Assembly (NCBI GenBank): GCA_964621525.1
Contig: CAZUMS010000044.1
Location: 1 to 17,379, forward strand
Direction of reading: 5' to 3'
From: CAZMGV01 sp964621525 [NCBI: uncultured bacterium]
GTDB taxonomy: Bacteria; JAGRBM01
Length of the DNA: 17,379 nucleotides
Positions 15,949 to 17,379 of this stretch are shown piece after piece. The translations under genes were made by a program, and so were the position numbers. Numbering within the stretch: position 1 is the first letter of the stretch; each line of letters starts with the position of its first letter. A model generated the notes under the pieces. The model had not been told where the DNA came from. It ran no database searches and was given only the letters and a program-made list of their open reading frames with translations.

Positions 15949-16539
15949 TCAGCCTCCGCCGCGCTCCACCTGCGCGAGGTCGAGCTCGACCGGGGTCGCC
16001 CGGCCGAAGATCGACACGAGCACCTTGACCTTGCCCTTGTCCGGCCGGAACTCGTCCACGATGCCCGTGAAGTTCGCGAAGGGGCCTTCGACGACACGGA
16101 CGTTCTCGCCCTTGTCGAAGGTCTTGAGGATCGTCGGCTTCTCCGACGATTCGGTCATCTGCGCGGTGAGGCGCTGGACCTCCTCCTCGGTCACGGAGGG
16201 GACGTCGAGCGGGTTGTAGGCCGCGCCGCCCACTTTCGCCGCGCCGACGAAGCCGGTGATCTTCGGCGTGTCCATGACGAGGTGCCAGGTCTTCTGGGTC
16301 ATCTCCATCTGGACGAGGATGTAGCCGGGCAGGAACTTGCGGTGCGTCGTCTTCTTCTTGCCCGTGCCCTTGGCCGCCTCGACGACCTTTTCCTGAGGGA
16401 CGAGCACGTCGCCGAACACGTCTTCCAAGTGGAACGCCTTGATGCGCTCCTCGAGCGCCTTCTTGGCCTTCATCTCGAAGCCCGTGCTCGTGTGCACCAC
16501 GAACCACCTGAGCGCCGGGTTTTTCTGTTTTTCAGTCAT
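15949..16539 (-). CDS. nusG: Transcription termination/antitermination factor NusG
   Basis: NusG binds the RNA polymerase clamp, raises processivity, and links polymerase to Rho or to ribosomal protein S10. The 196-aa product has the NGN domain (about 8-100), including RWFVVHTSTGFE and the PGY turn at 71-73. The C-terminal KOW domain (about 142-194) includes KGENVRVVEGPFANFTGIV and SIFGRATPVELDLAQVE. Length is slightly above the E. coli 181 aa, with extra lysine-rich sequence around 54-66. The start is ATG at 16539 with GGTGGG just upstream. It follows secE by 36 nt, the near-universal secE-nusG pair. Confidence 0.98.
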   Translation of the reverse strand: MTEKQKNPALRWFVVHTSTGFEMKAKKALEERIKAFHLEDVFGDVLVPQEKVVEAAKGTGKKKTTHRKFLPGYILVQMEMTQKTWHLVMDTPKITGFVGAAKVGGAAYNPLDVPSVTEEEVQRLTAQMTESSEKPTILKTFDKGENVRVVEGPFANFTGIVDEFRPDKGKVKVLVSIFGRATPVELDLAQVERGGG

Positions 16540-16575
16540 TTATCCCACCATTCCGGGTTTGCCGCGCGGGCGGTC

Positions 16576-16794
16576 TTACCGGACGATCCACCCGAGCAGC
16601 CGCGAAAACAGGAAATCCGCCGTCCCGAGGAACGCCGTGCAGATGGCGATGAACACGACGACCACCCAGGTCGCCTGCTTCACCGTCTCGCCCTGCGGCC
16701 ACTCGATCAGCTTGCGCTCTTCCCAGGTGTCCACCAGGAAGCTGGCGAGGCCTTCGGCCGGATTCGATGCGCCGTCTTTTGATTCCATCGACAT
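16576..16794 (-). CDS. secE: Preprotein translocase subunit SecE
   Basis: SecE is the clamp subunit of the SecYEG channel in the inner membrane. This 72-aa product is the minimal one-helix type. An amphipathic segment with WEERKLIEWPQGETVKQAT (about 24-42) carries the conserved Trp-Pro (32-33), followed by a single membrane span (about 43-64). I chose the ATG at 16794 because GGTGG lies 8 nt upstream. A GTG at 16806 in the same frame, which would add four residues, overlaps that ribosome binding site, and the second ATG at 16788 is also possible. Identity rests on the motif, size and position before nusG. Confidence 0.93.
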   Translation of the reverse strand: MSMESKDGASNPAEGLASFLVDTWEERKLIEWPQGETVKQATWVVVVFIAICTAFLGTADFLFSRLLGWIVR

Positions 16795-16823
16795 AGTTGT
16801 TACCACCGTCCCTGTCTTGCGCC

Positions 16824-16853
16824 GGAGCGGGGGAATCCTCTCCCCTGCGCTCC
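16824..16853 (-). promoter_or_regulatory. Hairpin between tRNA-Trp and secE
   Basis: GGAGCG (16853-16848) pairs with CGCTCC (16829-16824), and GGGGA (16845-16841) pairs with TCCCC (16834-16830), with a 2-nt bulge and a 6-nt loop. There is no U-tract, so it is not an intrinsic terminator. Its place 20 nt after the tRNA suggests a processing or stabilising structure on the shared transcript; this is inference. Confidence 0.4.
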
Positions 16854-16872
16854 TCGCGGTTCCGGAAAATCT

Positions 16873-16949
16873 TGGCGGGCCAACCAGGAGTCGAACCTGG
16901 AACCGTCGGATTTGGAATCCGCTGCTCTACCAATTGGAGCTACTGGCCC
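16873..16949 (-). tRNA. trnW: tRNA-Trp (anticodon CCA)
   Basis: The 77-nt gene folds into a full cloverleaf. The acceptor stem is GGGCCAG/TTGGCCC, the D arm GCTC/GAGC, the anticodon loop TTCCAAA and the T arm CCAGG/CCTGG with loop TTCGACT. The discriminator is G73 and the 3' CCA is encoded. The anticodon CCA (complement at 16913-16915) reads UGG. The top pair of the anticodon stem (27-43) appears to be a G-A mismatch. A tRNA-Trp between tuf and secE is a common bacterial arrangement, and here it is probably cut from the tuf-rpmG-secE-nusG transcript. Confidence 0.95.
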
Positions 16950-17043
16950 TTCGGAAACCGGAAACCTGATAAACGGACAGGCCGCTCGCCGTCGTCCGCG
17001 CTGCTGGCGGACCGCGGCGGGCGGCATCCGTGCCCCGACCCGC

Positions 17044-17226
17044 TCAGTTCTTCTGGTGGGTCTGGATCTTCACTTCCTTGTGGATCGTGTGCTTGCGGAG
17101 ATGCGGATTGTACTTCTTGATCTCCAGCTTTTCCTTCGTGTTGTTGCGGTTCCGCGTGGACACATAGTTGATGTGTCCGGACTCGGTGCACCGCAGGCCC
17201 ACGTCAATCCGGTGATCTGATGCCAT
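17044..17226 (-). CDS. rpmG: 50S ribosomal protein L33, zinc-free type
   Basis: L33 is a small protein of the 50S subunit near the E site. The 60-aa product shows the family pattern [20 protein letters not shown] followed by [17 protein letters not shown]. In zinc-binding L33 two CxxC pairs hold the metal. Here only C13 remains: position 16 is Ser and the second pair has become N40 and L43. It should therefore be the zinc-independent form. A strong AAGGAG lies 7 nt before the ATG. The gene lies 67 nt after tuf and about 94 nt before tRNA-Trp, all in the same direction. Confidence 0.95.
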   Translation of the reverse strand: MASDHRIDVGLRCTESGHINYVSTRNRNNTKEKLEIKKYNPHLRKHTIHKEVKIQTHQKN

Positions 17227-17293
17227 GATGGGACTCCTTCTTCTCGTCCGTCCGGCCGCAGCCGGCGGTTCCCGTCCTTACCGTTGAAACACC

Positions 17294-17379
17294 TTACGCG
17301 ATAATCTCGGCGACGACGCCGGCACCGACGGTGCGTCCGCCCTCGCGGATGGCGAAGCGGAGCTGCTTGTCCATGGCGA
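17294..17379 (-). CDS. tuf: Elongation factor Tu, C-terminal end (gene runs off the right edge)
   Basis: Only the last 27 full codons and the TAA stop at 17296-17294 are in the window. The translation AMDKQLRFAIREGGRTVGAG followed by VVAEIIA is the unmistakable EF-Tu domain III end. It is the gene upstream of rpmG-trnW-secE-nusG, matching the tufB position of E. coli. A second tuf begins at the left edge of the window after fusA, so the genome has at least two copies about 17 kb apart. The visible parts do not overlap, so their identity cannot be compared here. Confidence 0.96.
   Translation of the reverse strand, partial: AMDKQLRFAIREGGRTVGAGVVAEIIA

Overview
This window is a GC-rich bacterial housekeeping cluster. 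Every gene I can support lies on the minus strand, so transcription runs from high to low coordinates. In transcription order it holds: the 3' end of one tuf gene (right edge), rpmG, tRNA-Trp(CCA), secE, nusG, rplK, rplA, rplJ, rplL, rpoB, rpoC, rpsL, rpsG, fusA, and the 5' end of a second tuf gene (left edge). It joins the classical tuf-secE-nusG, L11/L1/L10/L12-beta and 'str' operons into one run of about 17 kb. There are no mobile elements, CRISPR arrays or obvious foreign genes.

The organism looks like a Gram-negative-type bacterium. RpoB carries sequence at both positions of the large Proteobacteria-type inserts (SI1 and SI2), and RpoC carries an SI3-like insert after the trigger loop. 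This argues against Firmicutes and Actinobacteria. A member of the PVC group (Verrucomicrobia/Kiritimatiellae/Lentisphaerae) is my guess from protein style and gene order, but I could not test it.

Region by region. 17379-16576 encodes the EF-Tu C-terminus, a zinc-free L33, tRNA-Trp and a one-helix SecE. 16539-13164 encodes NusG and then L11, L1, L10 and L7/L12, with a candidate promoter before rplK and a 408-nt structured gap before rplJ. That gap contains an L10-leader-like RNA on the coding strand and, unexpectedly, a very good intrinsic terminator on the opposite strand. 13163-12897 is a 267-nt gap with strong hairpins between rplL and rpoB. 12896-3718 encodes RpoB (1650 aa, unusually long) and RpoC (1386 aa), followed by an intrinsic terminator. 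3660-1 is the str operon (S12, S7, EF-G, EF-Tu), with a good extended -10 promoter overlapping the U-tract of the rpoC terminator.

Together these genes supply RNA polymerase, its elongation factor NusG, the ribosomal stalk and L1 arm, the decoding-centre proteins S12 and S7, and the elongation factors that act on the stalk. The structured gaps fall where ribosomal-protein feedback and rpl/rpo uncoupling act in better-studied bacteria.

I found no new multi-gene system. The most unusual feature is a stretch of about 285 residues in the RpoB lobe that replaces a loop of about 13 residues in E. coli. The opposite-strand terminator facing the L10 leader is the second most unusual.
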